A program made the translations under genes and the position numbers. A model generated the notes under the pieces. The model searched no databases. It had not been told where the DNA came from and saw nothing but the letters and a program-made list of their open reading frames with translations. DNA of 64,000 bases from Desulfopila sp. IMCC35006 (GTDB lineage: Bacteria > Desulfobacterota > Desulfobulbia > Desulfobulbales > Desulfocapsaceae), in contig NZ_SWCM01000012.1 of the NCBI RefSeq assembly GCF_005116645.1, positions 102,778-166,777 of the forward strand, written 5' to 3'. This document shows, piece after piece, positions 55,219 through 64,000 of this stretch. How positions within the stretch are numbered: the stretch's first letter is position 1; each line of letters begins with the position of its first letter.

Positions 55219-56814
55219 ATGACACGTGTTTTTTGTATTGCCTGTATTAGAGCAATAAAAAAGAAATTATTCCTGCCTGTTGCCCTTGTTCTTGTTTCTC
55301 CCGGGTTGCTGTTTGCGACGGAAGCAGCTACTGCACATAGTGTAAGTCTTCAGGAGGTACTGCAAAATATCACCAAAACCGATCCCTCCATTTTGGAGGC
55401 CTTGAAACAGTATGAAAGTGTTGTCGCTGAACGTTCCATTGCAACGAGCGAGTATTACCCAACTGTTGGTACGAAACTTTCCACGGGACCGGAAAGAACA
55501 AAAGGTGTACCAACAGATGATAGAGAAGAAAATCTCCTTGCAACAAGTGCCACGCTTTTTGCCCGGCAAAACCTCTACAATGGTGGAAAAACTACTGCGT
55601 TTGTCAAGGAAACAGACGCGCGTATCAAAGCCGCTGCTTATGAAGTGTTAACTGTCGCCAATAAAGTTTATTTAGATGCCGCCGAAGCGTATATCAACGT
55701 GGTCCAGGCCGTTGAACTATTGCAGATTGCGGAGGAAAACGCGCTCACTCAAGAGCGAATTATGCGTCAGGTTCGAGAGAAAACCGAGGCAGGATTTAAT
55801 CGTTTCTCAGAACTGTACAACTCCGAATCACGCCTGGTACTGGCTAAGGCAAGCTATATCTCCAGGCAGCAGGATCTTAATCAGGCCTTGACTGTCTTCC
55901 ATCGACAATTTGGTCGTCTGCTGCGACCTGAACAGTTCATCAAGCCAGAGCCGGCGTATCAATTTCCTGATTCGGTACAGACCGCAATTGATATGGCATT
56001 AAAGAGGAACCCGGCTTTAAAAGTTGCCAAGTATAACATCGAGACCCGTCGTCATTCTTATGATAAAGCTTCATCGGCCTATCTCCCTACAGTGGATTTT
56101 GAGCTCCAGGGGCAATACCGCTCCGATACCGGTGGCGAAGAGGGAGAGACGACTCAGGCTGGTGCATACCTGACTTTAAACTACACTTTTTTCGATGGCG
56201 GATTCCGGGAAGGCAACAAAGCCAAGGAGCAACAGTCTATTCGAAAAGAGTACCAGCGCTCCTATATCGAGAGACGAAATGTTAATGAAACCATTCGGCT
56301 TGCCTGGAATATTAAAGAGGCGGAAGATTATAAACAAGAGTACCTGCGTGACCATGTTTTACTGAGCGAAAAGACGTTGAATGCTTTTAAGGACGAGTAC
56401 TCTGTCGGCCGGCGAACCTTGCTGGATCTTCTCAATATGGAGAATGAATATACAGATGCGCAGATCTCCATGTCTCAGACCCAATTCTCTCACCTTACTG
56501 CTTTGTACCGAATGATGCAGGGAACCGGGGTACTTTTGGACGAGCATGATACCGGACTGCGCAAGGTGCTGAATCTTCCAGCAAAAGAAAGTGAAGAAAC
56601 GGTAACTTATGCAGATCTGGGCGACAATCGTGACCAGGACCAGGTTCTTGATGTCTCCGACCAATGTGATAACTCAGAGCCTCATTCTTCTCTCAAACCT
56701 TACGGGTGCAAGGAAGATAATGGGAAGGCACTAGGGTATCCACATATAGACGGGTCGCAACTTGCTCCGTATATTGCTCCCACTGGCTTCAAGGCTTCAA
56801 CCAAGACAAACTGA
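55219..56814 (+). CDS. TolC-family outer-membrane factor of the type I system, with a calcium-type tail
   Basis: A 531-residue TolC/LapE-like protein. A signal peptide (about 15-36, ending LLFATEA) leads into two outer-membrane efflux domains (SVSLQEVLQNITKTDPSILEAL, RNPALKVAKYNIETRRHSYDKA), each with long helices of the periplasmic tunnel. The last 80 residues are an extra: DNRDQDQVLDVSDQCDNS followed by YGC resembles a thrombospondin type-3 calcium repeat, not usual in TolC. It begins the secretion locus, 400 bases before the ABC gene on the same strand. The DNA here and to the right is visibly more AT-rich than the left part of the window. Confidence 0.9.
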   Translation: MTRVFCIACIRAIKKKLFLPVALVLVSPGLLFATEAATAHSVSLQEVLQNITKTDPSILEALKQYESVVAERSIATSEYYPTVGTKLSTGPERTKGVPTDDREENLLATSATLFARQNLYNGGKTTAFVKETDARIKAAAYEVLTVANKVYLDAAEAYINVVQAVELLQIAEENALTQERIMRQVREKTEAGFNRFSELYNSESRLVLAKASYISRQQDLNQALTVFHRQFGRLLRPEQFIKPEPAYQFPDSVQTAIDMALKRNPALKVAKYNIETRRHSYDKASSAYLPTVDFELQGQYRSDTGGEEGETTQAGAYLTLNYTFFDGGFREGNKAKEQQSIRKEYQRSYIERRNVNETIRLAWNIKEAEDYKQEYLRDHVLLSEKTLNAFKDEYSVGRRTLLDLLNMENEYTDAQISMSQTQFSHLTALYRMMQGTGVLLDEHDTGLRKVLNLPAKESEETVTYADLGDNRDQDQVLDVSDQCDNSEPHSSLKPYGCKEDNGKALGYPHIDGSQLAPYIAPTGFKASTKTN

Positions 56815-57218
56815 GGCAAGGCGTAAAGGCGTAACTTTGGGGCGTCATCCGGTATCATTTTTAATAACGGGTGACGCCATAGCACAACTTATGCCGCTAA
56901 GGCAGAAGCTTCTTTGACACCGAGATGATAAATTTCTTATGAAAGGCGGCGTTGCCTCCGATAAGAATACCACTAAGAAATTATCACCCCGTTTGCGCTC
57001 CTTCACGGATTCAGTGAAGGGAAAATATCGGTAAAAATCAGACAATTCGAAGTCTTTTCAGTCATTGCGAGTAACTCATAAGATTGTATTGTGCCCCTTT
57101 GAGCAAAGAAATCCCCCCTTAATCAGGTGGTTTGTCATCAGGATTTCCCGGTTGTTTTCTCGTTTCTTGTATCTCCTCTTTAACGCCGCCTTCTGCCATT
57201 TTAAATAGAAATAAAGAT
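56815..57218. other. Structured gap between the TolC and ABC genes
   Basis: About 400 bases with several inverted repeats: GGCGTCA (56841-56847)/TGACGCC (56872-56878); GATAAATTTCTTA (from about 56927)/TAAGAAATTATC (to about 56986); and TCCTTCAC/GTGAAGGG around 57000-57021. No gene is credible. The first may be a terminator for the TolC gene, though it has no T-run; the others may mark a regulatory region for the ABC gene. Confidence 0.5.
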
Positions 57219-59372
57219 ATGGATGAAAAATTACGGTCTGATCCTCTTCTACTCTGTCTGGTTACTTTAACCAAAATCAACAAAAAACCTGCCTCGGCAG
57301 AGGCCTTGGTTGAAGGTCTCCCGTTTGATCCAAAAGAGGAGAAACAGAGATTATTTACCATCAACAGCTCTAAATCGAACTTTTCAAGAGCTGCAGCCAG
57401 AGCTGGATTTACTTCCAATCTACAACAAAGACCCCTGGCATCAATTCCTGCAGTTGTTCTCCCCACGATACTCCTGCTAAAAAATGAGAATGCGTGTGTG
57501 CTGACCGAATTATCTCTTGAAGAGGGTCGGGCAATTGTCATTATCCCCAGTATTGATGATGATCCTATGGAGATAGCTCTCGATAAGCTGGAGGATGAAT
57601 ATCTCGGCTATGTTTTCCTGTTAAGGAGAAAGTATGAGGGGTTTGGCCAGAACACTCTGCTTGATGAAAACAAATTAAAGAGCAATCAACACTGGTTTTT
57701 CGGGACATTATATAAATTCAAGGATATTTACCTCCGGGTTATACTGGCCACTCTGTTCATAAATATATTTGTAGTAGCCGGTCCCCTCTTCACCATGAAT
57801 GTTTATGACAGGGTCATTCCTCATAACGCCATAGACACACTGTGGGTTCTTGCTATAGGTATTGGTTTCATCTATTCATTTGATCTTACGTTGAAATTTC
57901 TCAGAACAGTTTTGTTGGAAAGAGCTGCAAAAAAGAGCGACATTATCCTTTCTTCGATGCTCTTTGAACACGCCATGAATATCAAAATGGCAGAACGTCC
58001 ACGGTCTGTTGGCGTATTCGCCAGCAATTTACGTGATTTTGACGGAATACGTTCCTTTCTGGCATCGACTGCTCTCACTGCTTTTATCGAGTTACCTTTC
58101 TCGGTGATCTTTGTGCTGGTGATTTATTCCATACAACCCACCCTGGCACTGTTGCCTGTTGCTGTCATCTTTGTACTGTTTCTTTTCACGGTACCCATGA
58201 AAAAAGCTATTCAGACAATTGTTGAAAGTACGCATGCTGCGGCAGGCAGGCGCAATAGTATTTTAGTTGAATCTCTTGCCAATTTAGAGACAATCAAAGC
58301 CTTTAATGCCAGCAGTACCATTCAATGGCATTGGGAGGAGTCGACTGGTGATATCGCCTCAAAAAGTCTCAGTTCTAGAATAAGGTCGAGTTCCCTGTCA
58401 ACGATCTCCGCCTTTTTAACGCAATTGTGTTCCGTCCTCGTTATTGTCGTCGGGGTGTATCTCATAAAAGATGGTGAGTTGACAATGGGTGGATTGATCG
58501 CCGTCAATATATTAGCAACTCGTTCCATCGCACCATGGACACAGGCTGCTTCTTTACTGACAAACTACCAACAGATGAAAACAGGTCTGCAATCCCTCAA
58601 TGATTTGATGGCCAAAAAAGAGGAACGCCCCGATGGCAAACGGTTCATCAGACGACCGGAATTCAAGGGGGAAATAGAATTTAAAAACGTCGATTTTTCC
58701 TATCCTGGGGAAGACCAAAAAGCCTTACGAAATATCAGTTTCAAAATTAAGGCGGGTGAACGTGTAGGCATAATAGGTCAGGTTGGTTCAGGAAAATCAA
58801 CACTCAGTAATATTCTCCTCGGTTTTTATGAAGCCGGCAGTGGTGCTGTTTTCATCGACAATCTGGACATTAAACAAATTGATCCAGTAGATATAAGGCA
58901 GAATTATAATTTTGTTCCCCAGGATGTAACCCTCTTTTCAGGAACTGTTCGTGACAATATTACCCTTAAATCTCCCCATGCGACAGATGCTGAAATTGTC
59001 AAAGCAGCAGGTTTTGGCGTAGTAAACGCCTTGACCGACCGCCACCCGCTTGGCATGGATTTACAGGTAGGCGAGCGAGGTTACAATATTTCCGGTGGGC
59101 AACGGCAATCAATTGCGCTTGCCCGGGCCTTTATTTCCGAAAGCCCCATAGTTTTGCTTGATGAACCGACAAACGCGATGGATTACAACACAGAAGTTAA
59201 GGTGATTAACAACTTGAAAGAGGCCACAAAAGGCAAAACTACCATTATAATCACGCATAAGCCTTCTATTCTTGCCATTGTTGATCGTCTGCTGGTGATG
59301 GACGATGGTGCCCTTGTCATGGACGGTCCAAAGGATGAAATTCTTGCTCGACTTGGAGGCAAAAGCCTGTGA
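57219..59372 (+). CDS. Type I secretion ABC transporter (LapB/RtxB-like)
   Basis: A 717-residue half-transporter. Residues 1-135 form a C39-peptidase-like domain without the catalytic cysteine (SDPLLLCLVTLTKINKKP, LSLEEGRAIVIIP), typical for transporters of large RTX adhesins. About 170-430 is the membrane domain with six segments (for example RVILATLFINIFVVAGPLF). The ATPase has Walker A GQVGSGKST, signature YNISGGQRQSIALARAF, and Walker B PIVLLDEPTNAMD. The start at 57219 is chosen from the family N-terminus; the ribosome site is weak. The adaptor gene overlaps its stop. Confidence 0.92.
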   Translation: MDEKLRSDPLLLCLVTLTKINKKPASAEALVEGLPFDPKEEKQRLFTINSSKSNFSRAAARAGFTSNLQQRPLASIPAVVLPTILLLKNENACVLTELSLEEGRAIVIIPSIDDDPMEIALDKLEDEYLGYVFLLRRKYEGFGQNTLLDENKLKSNQHWFFGTLYKFKDIYLRVILATLFINIFVVAGPLFTMNVYDRVIPHNAIDTLWVLAIGIGFIYSFDLTLKFLRTVLLERAAKKSDIILSSMLFEHAMNIKMAERPRSVGVFASNLRDFDGIRSFLASTALTAFIELPFSVIFVLVIYSIQPTLALLPVAVIFVLFLFTVPMKKAIQTIVESTHAAAGRRNSILVESLANLETIKAFNASSTIQWHWEESTGDIASKSLSSRIRSSSLSTISAFLTQLCSVLVIVVGVYLIKDGELTMGGLIAVNILATRSIAPWTQAASLLTNYQQMKTGLQSLNDLMAKKEERPDGKRFIRRPEFKGEIEFKNVDFSYPGEDQKALRNISFKIKAGERVGIIGQVGSGKSTLSNILLGFYEAGSGAVFIDNLDIKQIDPVDIRQNYNFVPQDVTLFSGTVRDNITLKSPHATDAEIVKAAGFGVVNALTDRHPLGMDLQVGERGYNISGGQRQSIALARAFISESPIVLLDEPTNAMDYNTEVKVINNLKEATKGKTTIIITHKPSILAIVDRLLVMDDGALVMDGPKDEILARLGGKSL

Positions 59373-60763
59373 TTACAGACCCAAAAGATACCGCCTCCGC
59401 AGTTCCTTCAGACAAGAACAAGGTTGGCCCAATGAAGCGTAATGGTAAGTACAGCAAGACAGATGTTGAATTTATGAACAGTCTCAGTGGGGCGATGCTT
59501 GCCGGGAGTTCGTCTCGTCTGAACGTGCTTTTGTACGTTATCTGTCTTGTCATGATTACCTCCATAACCTGGAGTTATTTTGCTGAGTTAGATGAACGAA
59601 CCAGGGGAGTAGGACGAACGATACCTTCCCGTCAAATCCAGGTAGTACAAAACCTGGAAGGTGGTATTGTTAAGGAAATTCATGTGGTTGAAGGGCAATT
59701 CGTGAAGCAGGGGGAAACGCTCCTCACGATTGATGATACCGGTATCGGCAGCTCCTATGATGAAAGTGCCAGCAAGATTAATGAACTCATGGCGAAATCC
59801 AGCAGATTACGTGCTGAATCAGGTATTACTGAGACCCTTATTGAAATTGAAGGTGACGGCCAGATAGCTGATTTGATGAAAAATGAAAAAAGGCTTTATG
59901 CTACTCACCTCAGGCAACATGAAAATCAAAAATCTGTGTTGCAGCAACAATTGCAGCAACGGAAAATTGAGTTGCAGGACGCGCAGCAGGACCTTAAGTC
60001 CTTTAAGGCGAGCCAGAATATGATAAACAGAGAGATTGAAGTAAGTCGTCCATTACGGCAAAAAAATCTGATCTCCGAACTCGAATTTTTACAATTACAG
60101 CAAAAGGATCTGGAAAAAAAACAGGAAGTAAATCGAACCATAAAAACGATTGAGAAATTGAATGTGCAGATTATTGAAGCCGATCAAAAAATTAAAGAGA
60201 TCGATGAATCACGCCATGCGACTGCCCTGGAAGAACTCAATGCGGTGATGGCCGAGATCGACCGATTGTCTTTCACGCAGGTCGCAATCGAAGACAGGGT
60301 TACCCGAACGAATGTTCGGTCTCCAGTGGATGGCACGGTTAAGCAACTCCTGATTAATACCGTTGGTGGTGTGTTAAAACCAGGAATGGATATTCTGGAG
60401 ATCGTCCCGGCTGATAAAGGTGTCCTGGTAGAAACGAAGATAAAGCCTTCGGACATTGCCTTTATCTATCCTGGGCAGAAAGCCATATTAAAATTTACCG
60501 CATACGATTTTGCAATTTATGGTGGTCTGGAAGGAGAGGTTACTCTTATCAGTGCCGATACGATTACCGATGAAAAGGGGGAAGAATTTTATCTTGTGCG
60601 TGTAAAAAGTAAGCAGAATTATCTTGGCACTGAAGATAATAAAAAAAATATCATCATTGGTATGACAGCACAGGTGGATATCATCACGGGCAAGAAAACG
60701 GTAATGCAATATATTATGAAACCAATTCTCAGAGCCAAAAATAATGCTTTGCGGGAACGATAA
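59369..60763 (+). CDS. HlyD/LapC-type membrane-fusion protein
   Basis: A 464-residue adaptor: cytoplasmic start, one membrane segment (about 51-69), then GRTIPSRQIQVVQNLEGGIV, which begins the lipoyl/barrel part, a long helical hairpin (about 130-310), and the second half GTVKQLLINTVGGVLKPGMDIL. The C-terminus RPVTYLLRPI-like form is replaced by VMQYIMKPILRAKNNALRER, as in LapC/HlyD. The GTG at 59369 overlaps the ABC gene stop (GTGA); ATG 59432 is an alternative. It links the ABC protein to TolC across the periplasm. Confidence 0.91.
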   Translation: MITDPKDTASAVPSDKNKVGPMKRNGKYSKTDVEFMNSLSGAMLAGSSSRLNVLLYVICLVMITSITWSYFAELDERTRGVGRTIPSRQIQVVQNLEGGIVKEIHVVEGQFVKQGETLLTIDDTGIGSSYDESASKINELMAKSSRLRAESGITETLIEIEGDGQIADLMKNEKRLYATHLRQHENQKSVLQQQLQQRKIELQDAQQDLKSFKASQNMINREIEVSRPLRQKNLISELEFLQLQQKDLEKKQEVNRTIKTIEKLNVQIIEADQKIKEIDESRHATALEELNAVMAEIDRLSFTQVAIEDRVTRTNVRSPVDGTVKQLLINTVGGVLKPGMDILEIVPADKGVLVETKIKPSDIAFIYPGQKAILKFTAYDFAIYGGLEGEVTLISADTITDEKGEEFYLVRVKSKQNYLGTEDNKKNIIIGMTAQVDIITGKKTVMQYIMKPILRAKNNALRER

Positions 60764-61371
60764 TGGCGGTAATATGTTGCAGTAAAGATGATGTATTGTC
60801 AGGAAAACTTCTCTCACTCTTTGGAGAGTCTGGCGTTGTTTTCATTCCGGATATTCGTCTTTTGGGAAAAAGGAATCTGGCGGAAGGTGAAGTGTTAGTT
60901 GTTGATATAAAGCACAGCAAGATCCCGGAAGGCAGCCATATTTCTTTGCCAATCATTGCTCTTACGGTAGTTCCGACTTTCCCGGAGGCTGTTATGTTGC
61001 TCCAGCGCGGTATCAGAGGCTATGGAAATCGGCATATGCGTCAGGAGAACTTAGATCAAGCGGTGAAAAGTGTGAAAGCTGGCCAGATATGGCTTCCGCC
61101 GGCTATTATTTCTCAACTGATTGCTTCAGTTGGAACTGAAAACATTGATCAATCAAGTCATGATATCCTGAGTAAGTTAAGTCGACGGGAGCAGGAAGTA
61201 GCTCTTTATGTCACTGAAGGCATGACCAACCAGCAGATGGCCGACAAAATGTATGTTAGTCTGCGCACTGTTAAAGCCCATATGAGTTCAATATATGACA
61301 AGACTGGTTTGCGGAATCGTTTGGAATTAGGTCTTCGATTAAAGGAAGACACTCGTTTTGTCAACTGTTGA
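60763..61371 (+). CDS. LuxR-type regulator with a divergent receiver-like domain
   Basis: A 202-residue DNA-binding protein. The C-terminal 65 residues are a LuxR helix-turn-helix (LSRREQEVALYVTEGMTNQQMA, LRTVKAHMSSIYDKTGL). The first 115 residues look like a receiver fold: the acidic pair after the first strand is replaced (ICCSKDD), but an aspartate remains at the phospho-acceptor place (VVDIKHSK). Its ATG shares a base with the adaptor stop (TAATG), so it is part of the secretion operon and could adjust adhesin expression. A strong terminator follows. Confidence 0.87.
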   Translation: MAVICCSKDDVLSGKLLSLFGESGVVFIPDIRLLGKRNLAEGEVLVVDIKHSKIPEGSHISLPIIALTVVPTFPEAVMLLQRGIRGYGNRHMRQENLDQAVKSVKAGQIWLPPAIISQLIASVGTENIDQSSHDILSKLSRREQEVALYVTEGMTNQQMADKMYVSLRTVKAHMSSIYDKTGLRNRLELGLRLKEDTRFVNC

Positions 61372-61397
61372 GAAAGAGCTGTTCCTTTTGGCTAATG

Positions 61398-61441
61398 CAG
61401 AGAGCCGTGTCAGTAATGAATTGCTCCGGCTCTCTGTTTTT
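61398..61441 (+). terminator. Intrinsic terminator after the LuxR-type gene
   Basis: CAGAGAGCCG (61398-61407) pairs perfectly with CGGCTCTCTG (61427-61436), followed by TTTTT. It ends the secretion operon just before the convergent adhesin gene. Confidence 0.88.
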
Positions 61442-61462
61442 GGTTATCACAATGCTTGGTAT

Positions 61463-64000
61463 TTATCCTATAGAAGTACCGTCATCGGTATAATCAATGT
61501 GGATATCATTTCCAGCATCATCTGAAGAGACAATTTGCACTGTTTCACCGCCTGCATTGGTAAATAATCCTGAGTGAGATGCATCCTGCGTCCAACCGCT
61601 CGTATTAATACTAATTGTATCATCATCTCCCGCATCAATTTCCAAAGTGTGATTTGGCCCGGAAGTCATATCAAAGACATCCTTGAGACTTAACTCGACA
61701 GTGTGTCCATTGTCACTCAAATCGAGTTTTTCAATATTCTGAACTATTGTTGAGATTTTACTGAAATCTAGTACGGGATCATGAATCAACAGGGTATCGA
61801 TACCTTCACCACCATTGATTGAGATATCATCACTGTCAAAGACGATTGTATCATTACCTGCACCCGCAGCAATGGTGTCATGGCCTTCTCCTCCATCTAA
61901 CGCATCGTCAGTGTCACTGCCTTTAATGTAGTCATTGCCTTCATCGCCGCTAAGAGCAAGATTTGTGTCTATGACAAAGATATTAAAAGTGGTACTTGTG
62001 GTGGCGGTATCGTTGTTTGAACTCTCTGTTGTTGTTGCCGAAGCGGTTAATGTGTAAACTTGATTTTCCCCGCCAGCATCCGCATAGGCTGTTATACTGA
62101 AATTATTTGTATCCCAATCTGTAACATTCACCTCAGTAGTTGAGGCAGTGGCGGTAAAGAAATGGTCTCCGTCAGTCAGTGTTGCTCCTTCAGGTATACC
62201 AGAAATCATGAGGCTGGTGATTGATTCTGATCCGTCGGTATCAACAAGTCCGGCATTTAGTGTGAAGAAAACAGGATCTCCTTCAATGCCTATAAGATCA
62301 TAAGCGGACATATTGTTTTCATAGGCAGAAATCTGGGAAACTTCACTCGCTGTCAAGACGCGGTCGTATATACGTATGTCATCGAGTTCCCCCTGCAGGT
62401 ATTCATTTAAGCCATTTGAGCCAAATGTTGCACCAAATCCGCTTATATGTGTTGAGTCTTTAATTCCAGTTACTGTCTTAACAGTACTCTCTAAATTCCC
62501 GTCCACATAAACACTGGTTTCACCTGTTACATGATCCCGAGTCAATACAACATGATGCCACTCTCCATCATTAACGACAGTAGTTGATTTTGCACCATAA
62601 CTGTTGGCTACACCCATATTGATATGGCCATCATCACTTATCCAACCCCATTGGATATCGTTTGTTCCACCATTTTGTTCTGATCCGATGATACTTGGAG
62701 AATCCCAGCCAATATTATTATTTCCTTTAACGCCAATAAATCCTTCTGGCAGCTTAATCCAGGCAGAAAGAGTTGCCGTTCCGGCAAGAGGAGTTGTGTA
62801 ACCTCCGACAACCTCAACATAATCACCTTTCCCATCAAGGGACATTGAAGATAAATTGTGGCCGTCACTATTAAACTGCGCATCATCAATCAGGATTCCT
62901 TCGCGGTTATCAACCAGGTTATAGGTACGTTTACTGCCTGTATCGTTTTCATCAAATACCCAATGCCCAACCAGCCCGTTATTTACAACATTGTGGCTGC
63001 TCAAATTAACCACAATGGTTGGGGCATCCGCCACAGCATTTACGGTAACTTCGATCTGTTCTGTGGTTGTAGCAGTATCTCCGTTAATTTCAGTACTTGT
63101 TACGCTGGCAGTCAGAGTAAAATCTTCATCACTATTATGAGGCGGGGTGACAGTAAGTCCTTCCAGTTGATCTTGGGTAAGAGTCCAGGTTCCGTCGCTA
63201 TTGTCAATTCCCGCACTTAGTATGGCTCCTGTCGGAACACCGCTGATCGTCATGTCTGAAAGAGTTTCACTGCCATCAATATCGGTTAATGTAGAACCGA
63301 TGTGCAATGCTATGGCGGTATCTTCTCCACCTTCTGCATCTGATGCAGTTATGATTGGATTGCTTGCTGTTGTATCGCCCATGATGGCCGAATCACTTGC
63401 CGGCTCGGAGATATTACCGGCCTTGTCCACCAGAGTTGCCGTGACGGTGATGTTTTCCCCGTCTTCCGGTCGTGCATACTCGAGGATTAACCCGTTATCG
63501 AGAATATCCTGGGTTACGGCGTGATCGGTGACCGTGCCGTCAGGGTTGGTGACGCGCAGGATATCATCGATCACCGCATCCGCAGGCGCAGTTATTTTTA
63601 CGCCAACCGTTCCGTCAATCTCGGAATGTGCGATCGTGCCGTCATTATTGGTATCTTCGGAAATAAGTACAGTAGGTGCCTGGGTTGGTGTCGTATCGCC
63701 CATGATGGCGGAGTCACTTGCCGTCTCGGAGATATTACCGGCCTTATCCACCAGAGTTGCCGTGACGGTGATGTTTTCCCCGTCTTCCGGTCGTGCATAC
63801 TCGAGGATTAACCCGTTATCGAGAATATCCTGGGTTACGGCGTGATCGGTGACCGTGCCGTCAGGGTTGGTGACGCGCAGGATATCATCGATCACCGCAT
63901 CCGCAGGCGCAGTTATTTTTACGCCAACCGTTCCGTCAATCTCGGAATGTGCGATCGTGCCGTCATTATTGGTATCTTCGGAAATAAGTACAGTAGGTGC
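61463..64000 (-). CDS. Large type I-secreted RTX adhesin, C-terminal part (5' end outside window)
   Basis: The frame is open to the window edge, so the 846 residues seen are the C-terminal part of a longer protein. In order: two nearly identical 107-residue beta repeats (ending SDSAIMGDTT), cadherin-like domains (SVTSTEINGDTATTTEQIEVTV), a LamG-type lectin-like domain (GLVGHWVFDEN, ATLSAWIKLPEGF, WHHVVLTRDHVTGETSVYVDG, LDDIRIYDRVLT), more beta domains, then calcium-binding RTX nonapeptides (DGGEGHDTIAAGAGNDTIVF) and a C-terminal secretion signal region with VQNIEKLDLSDN. It is the obvious cargo of the facing TolC-LapB-LapC-like system and should mediate surface attachment. Confidence 0.92.
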   Translation of the reverse strand, partial: APTVLISEDTNNDGTIAHSEIDGTVGVKITAPADAVIDDILRVTNPDGTVTDHAVTQDILDNGLILEYARPEDGENITVTATLVDKAGNISETASDSAIMGDTTPTQAPTVLISEDTNNDGTIAHSEIDGTVGVKITAPADAVIDDILRVTNPDGTVTDHAVTQDILDNGLILEYARPEDGENITVTATLVDKAGNISEPASDSAIMGDTTASNPIITASDAEGGEDTAIALHIGSTLTDIDGSETLSDMTISGVPTGAILSAGIDNSDGTWTLTQDQLEGLTVTPPHNSDEDFTLTASVTSTEINGDTATTTEQIEVTVNAVADAPTIVVNLSSHNVVNNGLVGHWVFDENDTGSKRTYNLVDNREGILIDDAQFNSDGHNLSSMSLDGKGDYVEVVGGYTTPLAGTATLSAWIKLPEGFIGVKGNNNIGWDSPSIIGSEQNGGTNDIQWGWISDDGHINMGVANSYGAKSTTVVNDGEWHHVVLTRDHVTGETSVYVDGNLESTVKTVTGIKDSTHISGFGATFGSNGLNEYLQGELDDIRIYDRVLTASEVSQISAYENNMSAYDLIGIEGDPVFFTLNAGLVDTDGSESITSLMISGIPEGATLTDGDHFFTATASTTEVNVTDWDTNNFSITAYADAGGENQVYTLTASATTTESSNNDTATTSTTFNIFVIDTNLALSGDEGNDYIKGSDTDDALDGGEGHDTIAAGAGNDTIVFDSDDISINGGEGIDTLLIHDPVLDFSKISTIVQNIEKLDLSDNGHTVELSLKDVFDMTSGPNHTLEIDAGDDDTISINTSGWTQDASHSGLFTNAGGETVQIVSSDDAGNDIHIDYTDDGTSIG
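63380..64000 (-). repeat. Tandem 321-bp repeats in the adhesin gene
   Basis: Unit 63380-63700 recurs at 63701-64000 and beyond, with an exact 321-base (107-codon) period. From about 63425 the units appear identical; a handful of differences lie in the first 45 bases (such as CGGCTC against CGTCTC). Such identity shows recent duplication or gene conversion. More units probably lie outside the window. Confidence 0.92.

Overview
The window reads like chromosome of a Gram-negative anaerobe of the Desulfobacterota, plausibly a Desulfobulbales-type sulfate or sulfur metaboliser. The grounds are a transmembrane redox complex of the Hmc/NrfCD type with a multiheme cytochrome, a DsrC/TusE paralogue, an FmdE-like protein, several NtrC-type sigma-54 regulators paired with PAS-rich kinases whose PAS domains carry cysteine clusters, and outer-membrane systems (TonB receptor, TolC). 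The assignment is inferred from gene content, not from a marker gene. No rRNA, tRNA, CRISPR array or intact insertion sequence was seen.

Layout. 0-7 kb: end of guaA, a NYN-domain/phosphotransferase pair, a receiver-PilZ protein, tgt, yajC, a viroplasmin-type RNase H and a flavin reductase-like protein. 7-13.3 kb (minus): a seven-gene overlapping operon that starts with a protein derived from an IS1595-type transposase, continues with ftsH, then a pentaheme-like cytochrome, a Tat-type four-cluster ferredoxin, an NrfD-like subunit and two small paralogous membrane proteins. 13.6-17.3 kb: glutathione synthetase, an ABC-2 exporter, a glutaredoxin and a glutathione transferase. 17.4-26.9 kb (minus): a small lipoprotein, a 1514-residue exported protein with Asp-box, c-heme and rubredoxin-like motifs, and a sigma-54 response regulator/histidine kinase pair next to a sigma-54-like promoter. 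27.5-28.6 kb: three small membrane proteins. 29.2-36 kb: a sigma-54 promoter driving glnK-amtB, then a second kinase/PAS/NtrC-type operon on the other strand. 36.2-43.6 kb (minus): one operon exbB-exbD-tonB-TonB receptor-fmdE-like-binding protein-permease-ATPase with a promoter and operator-like palindromes in front. 43.8-48.6 kb: an SbcD/SbcC-like (YhaO/YhaN) pair. 48.8-55.1 kb: a DsrC-like protein without the C-terminal cysteines, aspartate kinase, a CtlX-like hydrolase, a hypothetical protein and arginine decarboxylase. 55.2-64 kb: a type I secretion system (TolC, LapB-type ABC protein, HlyD) with its own LuxR-type regulator, facing the gene of a large RTX adhesin that runs off the window.

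The least explained structure is an interspersed non-coding repeat present once near 2.2 kb and twice near 52.6 kb. It has conserved flanks, a hairpin whose two arms change together between copies, a variable number of 27-bp units and a GC-rich closing hairpin. The other strongest leads are the domesticated transposase leading the ftsH-redox operon and the mosaic 1514-residue exported protein. Starts were moved downstream of the longest reading frame wherever a good Shine-Dalgarno sequence and the usual N-terminus of the family pointed there.
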